Assembly (NCBI RefSeq): GCF_016342405.1
Contig: NZ_JAEINN010000005.1
Coordinates: 163,718-227,717 of the forward strand
Length of the DNA stretch: 64,000 bases
Source of the DNA: Maridesulfovibrio ferrireducens
GTDB lineage: Bacteria > Desulfobacterota > Desulfovibrionia > Desulfovibrionales > Desulfovibrionaceae
Direction of reading: 5' to 3'
Part shown: positions 8,675 to 17,267 of the stretch, piece by piece
Layout: each line of letters opens with the position of its first letter
How positions within the stretch are numbered: position 1 is the stretch's first letter
The notes under the pieces: generated by a model
What the model saw: only the letters and a program-made list of their open reading frames with translations
Told to the model about the DNA's origin: nothing
Databases searched by the model: none
Made by a program: the position numbers and the translations under genes

Positions 8675-9478
8675 TTAGAAAAAGGCGTGTAACTGTCTTG
8701 CCAGAATATACACGGGGAGCGCAAGGACAAGACTGTCTATTCGGTCTAAAACTCCGCCGTGTCCCGGAAGAATTTTTCCTGAATCTTTAACGTCGAGTTT
8801 CCGCTTGAGTGCGGATTCAAAGAAGTCTCCCATTTGAGAAGCTATGTTTAAAGATGCGGCAAGGATAACCCATGAAAGGATTGATGCGTTGCCTAAATAT
8901 CTTCCGTATACAGTGCAACAGATAATACAGGCAATAAAGCCTCCGATTGATCCTGCCCATGATTTTTTAGGACTGATACGCGGCCATATTTTTTTCTTGC
9001 CGAAATAAGTTCCGGCGTAAAAAGCTACGGTGTCAGAGGCAGAGGATGAAAGGAGAACAAAAAGTATTTCCCAGCTGTTCATGGAAGTTAAAAACTGAAG
9101 AGTCAAAGGGATGTATATCAGCCCGGAAAAAAGAATCAGGGAGTCGTTGTATGAGGCTCTGCCCGGGGTGGCGCTGTACGAGAAAAGAAATTTTAAATTA
9201 AATATCCAGAAAAGGGCGAGTAATAAAATTATTACCCATGTGGGGGAAGCTAAAGCCGCAGTCAAAATTATTGCGGCTCCTGAAATCATGCCGATTATTT
9301 TTGAAAAAGTGCGGGAGTTTTCCTTCCAGAACATGGAATAAAATTCGTGGAGCGCTACAACTGAGAAAACAGTCACTGCTCCCATGAGGACGTATCCTCC
9401 TAAGTATAATGCGAGAAAAAGAGCAAAGACAAGAAGTACTGAGGTTATAATCCGCTGCTGCAAGGTGCTTAAGGTCAT
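8675..9478 (-). CDS. cdsA: Phosphatidate cytidylyltransferase
   Basis: CdsA is an integral membrane enzyme that makes CDP-diacylglycerol from phosphatidic acid and CTP, feeding all phospholipid synthesis. The protein is largely hydrophobic with about eight membrane segments. It carries the C-terminal family signature (KDSGKILPGHGGVLDRIDSL region). I prefer the ATG at 9478 because AGAGGA stands 5 bases before it; the longer frame from 9502 begins at TTG without a ribosome site. That gives 267 residues, typical for the family. It heads the cdsA-dxr-rseP-tsaB run; uppS, frr and pyrH, often upstream, are not here. Confidence 0.93.
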   Translation of the reverse strand: MTLSTLQQRIITSVLLVFALFLALYLGGYVLMGAVTVFSVVALHEFYSMFWKENSRTFSKIIGMISGAAIILTAALASPTWVIILLLALFWIFNLKFLFSYSATPGRASYNDSLILFSGLIYIPLTLQFLTSMNSWEILFVLLSSSASDTVAFYAGTYFGKKKIWPRISPKKSWAGSIGGFIACIICCTVYGRYLGNASILSWVILAASLNIASQMGDFFESALKRKLDVKDSGKILPGHGGVLDRIDSLVLALPVYILARQLHAFF

Positions 9479-9964
9479 GAAATCCTCTGTTAAAATTTCC
9501 AATGAATTCGTGCTGGAAAGATTATTTTTGTATTGTTTTTTTTGGATATTATTTGCATTTAAGCGGTTTTTTTATGTATCAAAAATAAAAAATTAATCAG
9601 TTTTTTGGTGTTCAAGTTCGATTAACATTCATAAAAAACTGCATAATTATAATTCATTAATAGGTATCGGGCAACCCGTAGAACCTCCTTTTTAAAGATT
9701 AGTTAGAGCATAATGAAAATAAAAATTTTAATAGCAGCTAAATCTGATAGAATCAGGTGTGTTTATATTGATTAACGTAAGTAGATTGAATCTATATGAA
9801 TAAGTTTAATAAAAGTTTACCAGCTATCTATACGAAGTTATATGATAACGTAAATATTTATGATATTTTAATCATATAATAAAAAGAGTTGAGTAGCTGG
9901 TTTCTATGCAGTATGTTTAAGTATTAGCTGATGACTTTATGTTGCTGCACAGGGGGATACCAGC
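9479..9964. other. Gene-free AT-rich stretch between divergent cdsA and the HD-GYP gene
   Basis: No coding frame is supported here. It must hold the divergent promoters for the cdsA operon and the HD-GYP gene. A hairpin followed by T residues lies at 9661-9696, and 8-base inverted arms (ACCAGCTA near 9819, TAGCTGGT near 9893) flank an AT-rich core. No riboswitch class was recognised. Confidence 0.5.
9661..9696 (+). terminator. Hairpin with T-run, possible terminator or leader attenuator
   Basis: AGGT...CGGG-CAA-CCCG...ACCT forms an interrupted stem followed by CCTTTTT on the plus strand. No plus-strand gene precedes it, so it could end a small RNA or attenuate the HD-GYP leader. Confidence 0.35.
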
Positions 9965-11713
9965 GTGGGGGATGTTTTGAAAAAGAAGATTGCCAAAATA
10001 AATGTGACGGGCGCTACAGCCATTGAGAAAATTCTTAATGACATGATAGAAGAGACTCAGTGCGTCACGTGTCAGAAGGCGTTGAAAGATCTTACTAAAC
10101 CCGTTCTTTCAGCTGTTTCAAGTATGTTCGGTGAGCAGATGGATCTTGTGGACAGGCTTACTGAGATAGGTCTGGCTCTTTCCGGGGAAACAAGGCTTGA
10201 GCGTCTTTTAGAAATGATAGTTGATGAAGCCCGTGTTTTGACAAAAGCCGATGCCGGGACTCTTTATATTGTGGATAAAAATAACCGGAAGCTTGAATTT
10301 TCCATCCTTCAGAATGACACTATGAATGTGCGCATGGGCGGCACCAGCGGTAATGAAATAACTTTGCCACCTGTTCCTCTTTATACCTCCGGCAATACTC
10401 CTAATAAATCTCACGTTTCCGCTTATTGTGCCCTGACCGGTGAAACTGTCAATATTGCAGATGTTTATGAAGCTGAAGGGTTCGATTTTACCGGGCCGCG
10501 AAAGTATGATGCCGCAACCGGATATCGTTCAAAATCGATGCTTGTTCTGGCTCTAAAAAATCACGAACAGGATATAATCGGTGTTTTGCAGCTTCTTAAT
10601 GCTCTTGATAGTAACGAAAAAGTCGTTGAATTTTCAACAGATGTTGTAGATATCGTGGGTTCTCTTGCTTCACAAGCCGCCATTGCTCTCACAAATGCTC
10701 AGCTCATTCAGGGCCTTAAAGATCTTCTTTATTCTGTTATCCAGAGTATTGCCGCGGCTATTGATGCAAAGTCTCCTTATACTAACGGGCATATTGAGCG
10801 GGTTGTGGATCTTACTATGATGATAGCTGAAACTGTTAACAGAGCAACTGAAGGCAAGTTCGCAGATATGCAGTTTACCGTAGATGAACTGGAAGAGTTG
10901 AAGCTTGCGGCTTGGATGCACGATGTAGGAAAAATTTCTATTCCTGAGCATGTGGTAGATAAGTCTACTAAACTTCAGACTATTTATGACCGTTCAGAGC
11001 TTGTCGATAACCGGTTCAGGTTGATTTCTGAACTTGTGAAAAACAGGCAGCTTGAAGAAGTTGTTCAAGTTTTGTCCAACGGAGCCGGGACTAATAAAAT
11101 TTCTGCAATTGAAATGCGATATGCTGTTGAACTGGAACAGCTCGAAGATGACAGGAAATTTATTGCTTCCTGCAATATCCCTAATGAATTCATGACTGAT
11201 GAAAGGATTGCAAGGGTTCGCGAAATTGCGGCGCGTACTTACGAGAGCGGAGGAGAGTCTTTTAACTGGTTGAGTGATGATGAAGTTACCAATCTGTGCA
11301 TACGTAAAGGGACTCTGACAGATCGTGAACGCAAGGTTATAGAAAGTCATGCAGCTATTACATATGAAATGCTTTCAAGGCTTCCTTTTCCCAAGAGATT
11401 ATCGTGCGTGCCTGAGTATGCCGCTGGGCATCATGAAAAAGTTGACGGTTCAGGATATCCGAAAGGGCTGGCGGAAAAGGAACTCTCCTTGCAATCGCGA
11501 ATTATGGCGGTAGCCGATATCTTTGAAGCGCTTACAGCTAAAGACAGGCCATATAAAAAACCTATGAAACTTTCTCAGGCAATTAAAATACTCGGGTTTA
11601 TGGAGAAGGACAGGCATATTGATTCTGATGTGTATAAGCTTTTCCTCGATTCAGGGTTATATATGGAATACGCAAAAGCCGAGCTGGACCCCTCGCAGAT
11701 TGAAGAAGATTAA
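9965..11713 (+). CDS. GAF domain / HD-GYP cyclic-di-GMP phosphodiesterase-like protein
   Basis: A GAF sensor domain (about residues 60-245) precedes an HD-GYP domain; HD-GYP proteins hydrolyse cyclic di-GMP to pGpG or GMP. The metal-binding HD motif WMHDVGK has H319/D320, and the signature HHEKVDGSGYP begins at H489, so the catalytic residues look intact. The two motifs are about 170 residues apart, roughly 100 more than usual, pointing to an insertion. The ORF starts at GTG 9965. No membrane segment is seen, so it should be cytoplasmic. It lies upstream of a Pel locus whose PelD looks like a c-di-GMP receptor, but no direct link is shown. Confidence 0.92.
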   Translation: MGDVLKKKIAKINVTGATAIEKILNDMIEETQCVTCQKALKDLTKPVLSAVSSMFGEQMDLVDRLTEIGLALSGETRLERLLEMIVDEARVLTKADAGTLYIVDKNNRKLEFSILQNDTMNVRMGGTSGNEITLPPVPLYTSGNTPNKSHVSAYCALTGETVNIADVYEAEGFDFTGPRKYDAATGYRSKSMLVLALKNHEQDIIGVLQLLNALDSNEKVVEFSTDVVDIVGSLASQAAIALTNAQLIQGLKDLLYSVIQSIAAAIDAKSPYTNGHIERVVDLTMMIAETVNRATEGKFADMQFTVDELEELKLAAWMHDVGKISIPEHVVDKSTKLQTIYDRSELVDNRFRLISELVKNRQLEEVVQVLSNGAGTNKISAIEMRYAVELEQLEDDRKFIASCNIPNEFMTDERIARVREIAARTYESGGESFNWLSDDEVTNLCIRKGTLTDRERKVIESHAAITYEMLSRLPFPKRLSCVPEYAAGHHEKVDGSGYPKGLAEKELSLQSRIMAVADIFEALTAKDRPYKKPMKLSQAIKILGFMEKDRHIDSDVYKLFLDSGLYMEYAKAELDPSQIEED

Positions 11714-11749
11714 TACCAATGCTATTTTTTCCAGTTATCAAGCCGCTTA

Positions 11750-12274
11750 TTAACCGACCTTTCTTTTTAAGTTTCTAAGAATTTCTTCTACTGATTCGTC
11801 TATCGTGACGTGTGCTGTGTTAATTATAAAATCGGGGTTCTCAGGAGCTTTATACTCAGAGTTGTATCCTACAAGAGTATCAATTATTCCTTTTTTTGCC
11901 TTCTCATATAGGCCTTTAGGGTCTCGTTCAGCACAAATTTCGATTGGGCAATTAATATAACCTACGGTAATTTTATGTTTTTGTTTGCTTATAAGACATC
12001 TGGCTTCGTCTCCAGCGGTAAGAGCGGAGGTGATTGTTGAAACATTTGCATCTCTGGCTTTTTTTGTAATAAAAAAACAAGCCTGTACTACTCGTAATCG
12101 TTCATTTTTTGAAAACCCATGATTTTCGCCGAAAAGATTTCGAACTTCATCTCCATCGATATGTATGACCGAAATTCCTTCATCTTTTAGCCTTTTGATT
12201 AAAGCAATCGCCAGTGTGGTCTTTCCTGCAGAAGTCGGCCCCATAAGCCAGAGAGAAAAAGGCTCACAAAACAT
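11750..12274 (-). CDS. cysC: Adenylyl-sulfate kinase (APS kinase)-like protein
   Basis: APS kinase phosphorylates adenosine 5'-phosphosulfate to PAPS, the donor for sulfation or assimilatory reduction. The P-loop GPTSAGKTT lies at residues 12-20, then IDGDEVRNLF (the DGD motif) and the ERDPKGLYEKAKKG segment typical of CysC. The length of 174 fits a minimal kinase. The start ATG at 12274 has GGAG 6 bases upstream; an ATG at 12280 is followed at once by a stop. Dissimilatory sulfate reducers do not need PAPS for respiration, so this one may supply PAPS for a sulfated polymer or act on another nucleotide. The 5' leader holds an 11-bp hairpin. Confidence 0.85.
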   Translation of the reverse strand: MFCEPFSLWLMGPTSAGKTTLAIALIKRLKDEGISVIHIDGDEVRNLFGENHGFSKNERLRVVQACFFITKKARDANVSTITSALTAGDEARCLISKQKHKITVGYINCPIEICAERDPKGLYEKAKKGIIDTLVGYNSEYKAPENPDFIINTAHVTIDESVEEILRNLKRKVG

Positions 12275-12302
12275 TTACATCTCCAGAATTTTTTCATTTA
12301 TT

Positions 12303-12334
12303 ATAACTCCGCCGGCTGTTGACGGCGGAGTTAT
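12303..12334. repeat. Perfect 11-bp inverted repeat in the cysC leader
   Basis: ATAACTCCGCC (12303-12313) pairs with GGCGGAGTTAT (12324-12334) around a 10-base loop. There is no T run on either side, so it is not a simple terminator. It lies in the probable 5' untranslated region of cysC. Confidence 0.6.
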
Positions 12335-12483
12335 GGCAGAAGCCAATGTATGGTATACTGTGACCCGCAAGGGGTACTTCAGAGAAAGTCTTTTTGTCCA
12401 GAGAGGATTCTAATAATACGGTTTTTAACAGTCCTAAAAAATAGAGGATATATAGTAAAGTTCAGTTGTAAATATTATTTGAC

Positions 12484-13443
12484 TTAGTCGCCTTTATTTC
12501 CTCTGCGATATCGGTCAAAGTCAGTCAGTGTGTCGAGAGCTGCGTCCGGCGTTGCCCCGTAGGGAATGATCGGAAAGTTCAGAGCTTTAACTTTTTTCAG
12601 ATAATTGGGATATTGATCTTCTTTGATGTATTCTACATCAAGAATAGTTATCCCTGAATCAGAAAGTTCTTTTGCCAAACTAAGTCTGTAATTTTGATCT
12701 TCTTTGCTGAAAACATTGGTCAGCAGACTTTCCAGACCGACCATGTTTACTGTTTTGAAATATACATCGCGGTAGACAGGTGAACAGTCGGCAATTACTC
12801 CCAGCCCGTTCTGAGGGCAGATAATAAAATCTTTACCTGATTTTGCACGGCAGTAGTCAGCAATTCTTTTAATTAGTTTGACCATGTCATCTGCTGCGGA
12901 TTCTATGTCTACACCCTGTTCATGCCAGAACCAGTATCCATCTATAATGTCCAAGTAAACTCCGTCAAATCCTGCTTCTAAGATGCGGTCCAGATATGGG
13001 CGCAGTCCTGTTTCCCACCAATCCTCGCGCCAATAGCGCACTTTATAATTTGCAGGCCAGTCCGGGTTTTCCGGCCCGAGAAAATTCGGAGGATTATCCT
13101 TCCATTTATTCTGCCAGTAAAATCTGTATTCTTCAGCTTCACCAATGGAAAAATAGCAGAGGACCGTCTTGTCGAATTTGTGAAGAACGGAAATGTCTTT
13201 AGTTGTGAATTTTTTGCTGTCGGTTCCATCTGCCGAGTAATCCATCACAATTAAATCGTATGGTGATTCAGCCAACCCAGCAATAGATGGAGCTTGCAGC
13301 CAGTAAGCCCAGCTTGTAATATCTTTTTGTGCTTTGTGAATAGTTTGCTTCAAGGGTGCCTTTTGGGGGCTTTCAGGTTGCTTTGCTGTGCATGAAGTTA
13401 TTGTCATAAGTATGAGTGCCGTAAATAGATATTTAAATTTCAT
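12484..13443 (-). CDS. GH114-like endo-alpha-1,4-polygalactosaminidase family lipoprotein
   Basis: This 319-residue protein has a lipoprotein signal (hydrophobic ALILMTIT followed by SC; Cys at about residue 18) and then a TIM-barrel of the GH114/TM1410 type. Strand-end acidic motifs are visible: SIGEAEEY, GFDGVYLDIIDGYWFW and ILDVEYI. GH114 enzymes cut alpha-1,4-linked galactosamine polymers, and Pel contains alpha-1,4 GalNAc/GalN, so it probably acts on Pel at the outer membrane. It is transcribed divergently from the pel operon, with 356 bases between. Substrate is inferred from family and position. Confidence 0.85.
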   Translation of the reverse strand: MKFKYLFTALILMTITSCTAKQPESPQKAPLKQTIHKAQKDITSWAYWLQAPSIAGLAESPYDLIVMDYSADGTDSKKFTTKDISVLHKFDKTVLCYFSIGEAEEYRFYWQNKWKDNPPNFLGPENPDWPANYKVRYWREDWWETGLRPYLDRILEAGFDGVYLDIIDGYWFWHEQGVDIESAADDMVKLIKRIADYCRAKSGKDFIICPQNGLGVIADCSPVYRDVYFKTVNMVGLESLLTNVFSKEDQNYRLSLAKELSDSGITILDVEYIKEDQYPNYLKKVKALNFPIIPYGATPDAALDTLTDFDRYRRGNKGD

Positions 13444-13799
13444 AATGTTATGTTGATTCCTGCTGTTACTCTACATGGAACTATATTTATAATTTGATAT
13501 TACAGAAAATTGTAGCATTTCATTGTGGAAAATAAAAGTAAGATCCTTGTTGCTTCTTTATAAAAGTGCGATGGAGAGGCTTAAAAGATTGAAAATTTCT
13601 TTTCATTGTAATCATTAAGGTTTATTAGTTATTACAAAGTTTATATTTGCTTGATTGAATTATAGTTATCACTTTATTGGTATCAGTTAGAATGTTTGGC
13701 AGATATTTTATGTAAGCAGTTATTTTTATTAAAACATATTTTAATCTCATAAGAGATTCTAAATACTTAATCTTTGACTTGGAGTTAGGAGGGGTAAAA
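13444..13799. other. Divergent intergenic region upstream of the pel locus
   Basis: This AT-rich stretch of 356 bases must hold promoters for the GH114-like lipoprotein gene and the pel operon. A perfect 6-bp inverted repeat AATCTC-ATAA-GAGATT lies at 13742-13757, about 45 bases before the pelC start, and could be an operator. No sigma-54 -24/-12 element or c-di-GMP riboswitch was found. Confidence 0.5.
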
Positions 13800-14360
13800 G
13801 TGAAAAGATCTTTATTTGCCGTGATGTTTTTGGTCATGATTCTTGCGGGGTGTTCCGGATCATACATGAAAGGATATGTTCAGCCTCAAGGTATTGCTAG
13901 TGAAGCTCGTCATGCCGCTGTTCTTCCTCTGGTTAATTTGACCACGACACCGAATGCCGGACGGATGGTCGGTGATTTGCTCTCAACAGAGCTGTATTCT
14001 TCCACGAAGTTTGACCTGATGGAATCTACAGACATGCTCAAACGCGTGAAAGGGGAAGATGATGATCTGGAATTTGTAATGGAAGATGTAGTGGCTCAAA
14101 AAGTCGGAACCCGTCTTGGTGTTGATACCATTATTTACGGTTCGGTATCTGAATATCAGTACAAACGCGGCGTAAATCAAAGCCCAACTGTTGGAATAAA
14201 CCTCAGAATGATTGATGTCTCTTCAGGGAAAGTTCTTTGGGCTTCATCTGTATCTAAGAGTGGAGGTTGCTTTTTCGGATGCACAGAATCTTTAAACAGC
14301 GTAGCTCAGGAAGCCTTGACAGAAATAGTCGCTTCAATGGCCTCTGTTCCGGCTCAATAG
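13800..14360 (+). CDS. pelC: PelC-like outer-membrane lipoprotein (LpoB/CsgG-like fold)
   Basis: A 186-residue lipoprotein with the signal MILAGC (Cys at about 18). The mature part shows alternating strands and helices: HAAVLPLVNLTTTPNAG, LGVDTIIYGSVSEYQ and LRMIDVSSGKVLWASS, a pattern shared by LpoB, TolB-N and CsgG-type lipoproteins. PelC is the small outer-membrane lipoprotein that forms a ring and guides Pel through PelB, and has this general size and fold. GTG at 13800 is the start because TTAGGAGGGG precedes it by five bases; the longer frame from a TTG at 13779 lacks a site. It leads the pel operon. The pelC call rests mostly on context. Confidence 0.7.
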   Translation: MKRSLFAVMFLVMILAGCSGSYMKGYVQPQGIASEARHAAVLPLVNLTTTPNAGRMVGDLLSTELYSSTKFDLMESTDMLKRVKGEDDDLEFVMEDVVAQKVGTRLGVDTIIYGSVSEYQYKRGVNQSPTVGINLRMIDVSSGKVLWASSVSKSGGCFFGCTESLNSVAQEALTEIVASMASVPAQ

Positions 14361-15199
14361 TTTTTCTCGTGGTGTTAATATCATTTTCATTGTTCGGTAG
14401 TACCTTTGCTTTTGGTAAAAGCAAAAATCAGGTGTCGACATGGAGTTGTTATTATGGACAGCAGGATAAGACTGAGGAATTAGCCCGGTTCGATCTTGTT
14501 GTTTTAGCCGTTGGTGGTCAAAATCCGGTTCCTTTGCGCAAGGCCGGTGTTAAATGTCTTGTATACGTGAGTCTTGGTGAAGTGCATGCGGACAGTCCTT
14601 ATTACGCTGAAGCCGCAAAATCAGGATTGCTTGTCAGTTATAATGAGAACTGGAATTCATGGGTTGTTGATATCCGCCGTCCTGAATGGAAAAAAATGCT
14701 TTTTGAGCAGATTATCCCTGATGCGCTCAAGGCCGGATATGACGGTCTTTTTTTTGACACGCTGGATTCTCCGATTGATATGCAGAGGCGAGACCCTGAT
14801 ACCTATAAAGGGACTGAGCGTAGCTCGGTGGAATTGATAAAAGACATCCGAAAGCATTATCCTAAGCTGCTTCTTTGCCAGAATCGCGGATTTGATATTA
14901 TTCAGAGATCCGGACCATATGTTGATTATTTTCTGATTGAAGGGCTTAGCAGTTCCATGGATATCGGTACGCAGATCAGAAGTGATGTAACGGAAAAAGA
15001 TCGTGATTTTTTGATTTCCAAGGCACGAGCAGCCTTGAAAAATAATCGTAAACTTGTGGTTCTGAGCCTGGATTATGTTCCTTTTGATGATGTGAAGAAT
15101 ATTGATAAGGCCTATGACTTTTCACGCAAACAAGGATTCGTGCCCTATGTCAGCACCCCTGAACTTAATCAGGTTAATACCTATGCGCCTGCTCCTTAG
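14279..15199 (+). CDS. Secreted GH114/GH166-like glycoside hydrolase, equivalent of the PelA hydrolase domain
   Basis: After a hydrophobic export segment (IVFLVVLISFSLFG) comes a TIM-barrel related to GH114/GH166 with the motifs LVYVSLGEVHA, GYDGLFFDTLDS and YFLIEGLSS. In Pseudomonas the PelA N-terminal domain is an endo-alpha-1,4-N-acetylgalactosaminidase of this superfamily; here it is a separate gene next to the deacetylase. The start is uncertain: ATG 14279 lies 12 bases after GGAGG and overlaps the pelC end by 82 bases, while a GTG pair near 14370 gives a shorter signal peptide without a good ribosome site. The stop overlaps the next gene's start. Confidence 0.78.
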   Translation: MHRIFKQRSSGSLDRNSRFNGLCSGSIVFLVVLISFSLFGSTFAFGKSKNQVSTWSCYYGQQDKTEELARFDLVVLAVGGQNPVPLRKAGVKCLVYVSLGEVHADSPYYAEAAKSGLLVSYNENWNSWVVDIRRPEWKKMLFEQIIPDALKAGYDGLFFDTLDSPIDMQRRDPDTYKGTERSSVELIKDIRKHYPKLLLCQNRGFDIIQRSGPYVDYFLIEGLSSSMDIGTQIRSDVTEKDRDFLISKARAALKNNRKLVVLSLDYVPFDDVKNIDKAYDFSRKQGFVPYVSTPELNQVNTYAPAP

Positions 15200-17267
15200 T
15201 TTTATTCTTCTTATGATCTCTGTTTCTGTCGCTGTTCCGGCGAGTCATGCGGCTCCGCTCAAGCGTAAAGTTCTGGTTTTTTATAATGGTGCAGAAGAGC
15301 GGACGGCCAGATCAAATCTTTTTGTAGAAGGATTTGCCATGCCGCTTAATTATTTCGGAATCCTGTACGAGATTCGCGATATAAATAAGCGTCCGCTTCC
15401 TGACGAGAAGGAAATGGAACAATATCTGGGAGTTTTTACTACTTTTTCAGATGAGATAATGGTGGAACCGGAAGAGTATCTGAATTGGCTTATTAAGCAG
15501 CAAAAAAATAATCGCAAAGTTATTATTGCAGGTAATATTGGTGCGAGGCGGGATCTTAATGATAAAAACGTTGATTCTGCTTTGATAAAGAAAGTTTATT
15601 CCAATTTAGGTTTTTCATGGCAGGGCAATGCCACCAACGCCCGTACTCGCCTTTTGTACGATTATGTTGATCAAAAGCAGATGAATTTTGAGCGCAAATT
15701 ATCTCTTTTCCCTTCCAGATATATCCCTATTGTTCCCGCTGATGAGCAAGCCAAATCGTGGGTGACTGTAAAGATTAAGGGTAAGCCTGATTCTGAAGGC
15801 TGTGTTGTTGGTGTCAGTCCGAACGGAGGTTTTGCTCTTGATGGATACATACGCTGGCAGGATCCTGTTAATTATCTTAAGCAGTGGTATTTAAATCCTT
15901 TTGAATTCTTAAAACAATCTTTGGATCTTACTGGATTACCTGCTTTGACTCCTACTACTCTGAATGGTCTTAGAGTCGCATTTGCTCATATCGATGGCGA
16001 CGGTTTTGCCGGGTATACTGAAATTGATAAAAACAAGAATTGCGGTGAAATAATAATGGAGCGAATTTTTGCCCGTTATGACTTTCCGAATTCAGCATCA
16101 GTAATTGCCGGAGAAATTAACCCCGATGTCAGGGGAAGTCTGACGAATGTTGAACTGGCGCGAACTCTTTTTGAAATGGAGAATATTGAACCGGCTTCTC
16201 ATTCATATACTCATCCTTTTGCTTGGAATGAAAAGTTGAGAGATTCTCCTGACTACGCCGACAGCTTTGTTATCGGGCAGTATGAGAAAGACGGGTATAA
16301 GTTTAATGCAAAGTATGAAATCGTAGATTCCTGTGAATATATTTCTACTGATCTAGCTCCACCTACGCGTCCTTGTAAGACGCTTTTTTGGTCAGGAATG
16401 TGTGATCCAACCGAGGATCAGGTTGCAATTGCCACGAAAGCCGGAATTCTTAACCTGAACGGCGGCGGTACTGTTTTTGATGCCCGCCGTAATTCATATT
16501 TCGGAGTATCTCCTCTTTATAGAGAGCTTGGTAAGGAAAGTCAGATTTATACAGGGCAGGCAAATGAGAATATCCTGACGAATTTGTGGGAAGGTCCATT
16601 TTTCGGATTCCGCAATATTGTGGAGACCATGAAGCGGACCGGATCACCCCGCCGGATTATGCCAATCGATATTTATTATCATTTTTACAGCGGTGAAAAG
16701 TTTGCGTCTCTCAAAGCACTGGAAGATGTTTACGATTGGGTTGTCGCGCAGGACTGTGCGAACATTTATGCGTCGGCCTACATTAAAATGGTCGAAGGAT
16801 ATCTTTCTGGCAAAATTGAAATTATAGATGCCGATAACTTTGTTGTAACTGATTACGGGAATTGTCTTTCTCTGCGACTGGGCGGAGCTGATAAGGTTCC
16901 AGATCTTTCCAGATGTAAAAATGTTCTCGGGTATGATGTTCAGCCGGAAGGAATATTTGTGCATTTGAATCCGGGAAAAGAACGGGCAGAAGTTGTATTA
17001 TCTTCAAACCTTAAAGTGAATTCAAACTTTGCATATATTAAAAACGGTTCAGGTTGGATAAGAGATTTTCAGCATTCCCAAAGAGGAGTGCGGTTTATAT
17101 TTGAATGTTTTGGAAAAGGAAAAATTGTAGTAGGCGGCCTTAAACCTGATCAGACATATAAAGTTCTCGGAAATAATTTTTCGGAATTAGAGGTGCGCAG
17201 CAATAATGGCGGCGAGGTTGTTTTACAGGATGTAACGTCAGGACCGTTGGAGATTTCGCTGATTTGA
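15183..17267 (+). CDS. pelA: PelA-like polysaccharide deacetylase (periplasmic)
   Basis: A 694-residue exported protein with an N-terminal signal (LLLSFILLMISVSVAVPASHA). A flavodoxin/reductase-like region follows (to about 260), then a polysaccharide deacetylase domain with the metal motif DGD at D271-D273 (HIDGDGF) and SHSYTHPF giving H340/H344, and a C-terminal beta-rich region. PelA deacetylates Pel in the periplasm; this is its reductase-like plus deacetylase part, the hydrolase being encoded by the preceding gene. ATG 15183 overlaps the upstream stop by 17 bases; the longer frame from 15102 reads through the neighbour and has no signal peptide at its start. The stop overlaps the next TTG. 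Confidence 0.87.
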   Translation: MRLLLSFILLMISVSVAVPASHAAPLKRKVLVFYNGAEERTARSNLFVEGFAMPLNYFGILYEIRDINKRPLPDEKEMEQYLGVFTTFSDEIMVEPEEYLNWLIKQQKNNRKVIIAGNIGARRDLNDKNVDSALIKKVYSNLGFSWQGNATNARTRLLYDYVDQKQMNFERKLSLFPSRYIPIVPADEQAKSWVTVKIKGKPDSEGCVVGVSPNGGFALDGYIRWQDPVNYLKQWYLNPFEFLKQSLDLTGLPALTPTTLNGLRVAFAHIDGDGFAGYTEIDKNKNCGEIIMERIFARYDFPNSASVIAGEINPDVRGSLTNVELARTLFEMENIEPASHSYTHPFAWNEKLRDSPDYADSFVIGQYEKDGYKFNAKYEIVDSCEYISTDLAPPTRPCKTLFWSGMCDPTEDQVAIATKAGILNLNGGGTVFDARRNSYFGVSPLYRELGKESQIYTGQANENILTNLWEGPFFGFRNIVETMKRTGSPRRIMPIDIYYHFYSGEKFASLKALEDVYDWVVAQDCANIYASAYIKMVEGYLSGKIEIIDADNFVVTDYGNCLSLRLGGADKVPDLSRCKNVLGYDVQPEGIFVHLNPGKERAEVVLSSNLKVNSNFAYIKNGSGWIRDFQHSQRGVRFIFECFGKGKIVVGGLKPDQTYKVLGNNFSELEVRSNNGGEVVLQDVTSGPLEISLI

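Noticed and set aside
9479..9502. Longer CdsA from TTG 9502
   Set aside because: ATG 9478 has AGAGGA at the right distance, and the shorter protein matches family length.
9829..9841. TATACGAAGTTAT, an exact match to one 13-bp arm of loxP
   Set aside because: No inverted second arm or 8-bp spacer is nearby and there is no recombinase gene; a chance match in AT-rich DNA is the simplest reading.
13444..13799. Search for a c-di-GMP riboswitch or sigma-54 promoter before pelC
   Set aside because: TTGGCAG near 13695 lacks a GC at the -12 position, and no GEMM-type conserved core was found.
14961..15182. Longer start for the deacetylase within the hydrolase gene
   Set aside because: The real signal peptide starts at ATG 15183; upstream residues show no protein-like pattern.
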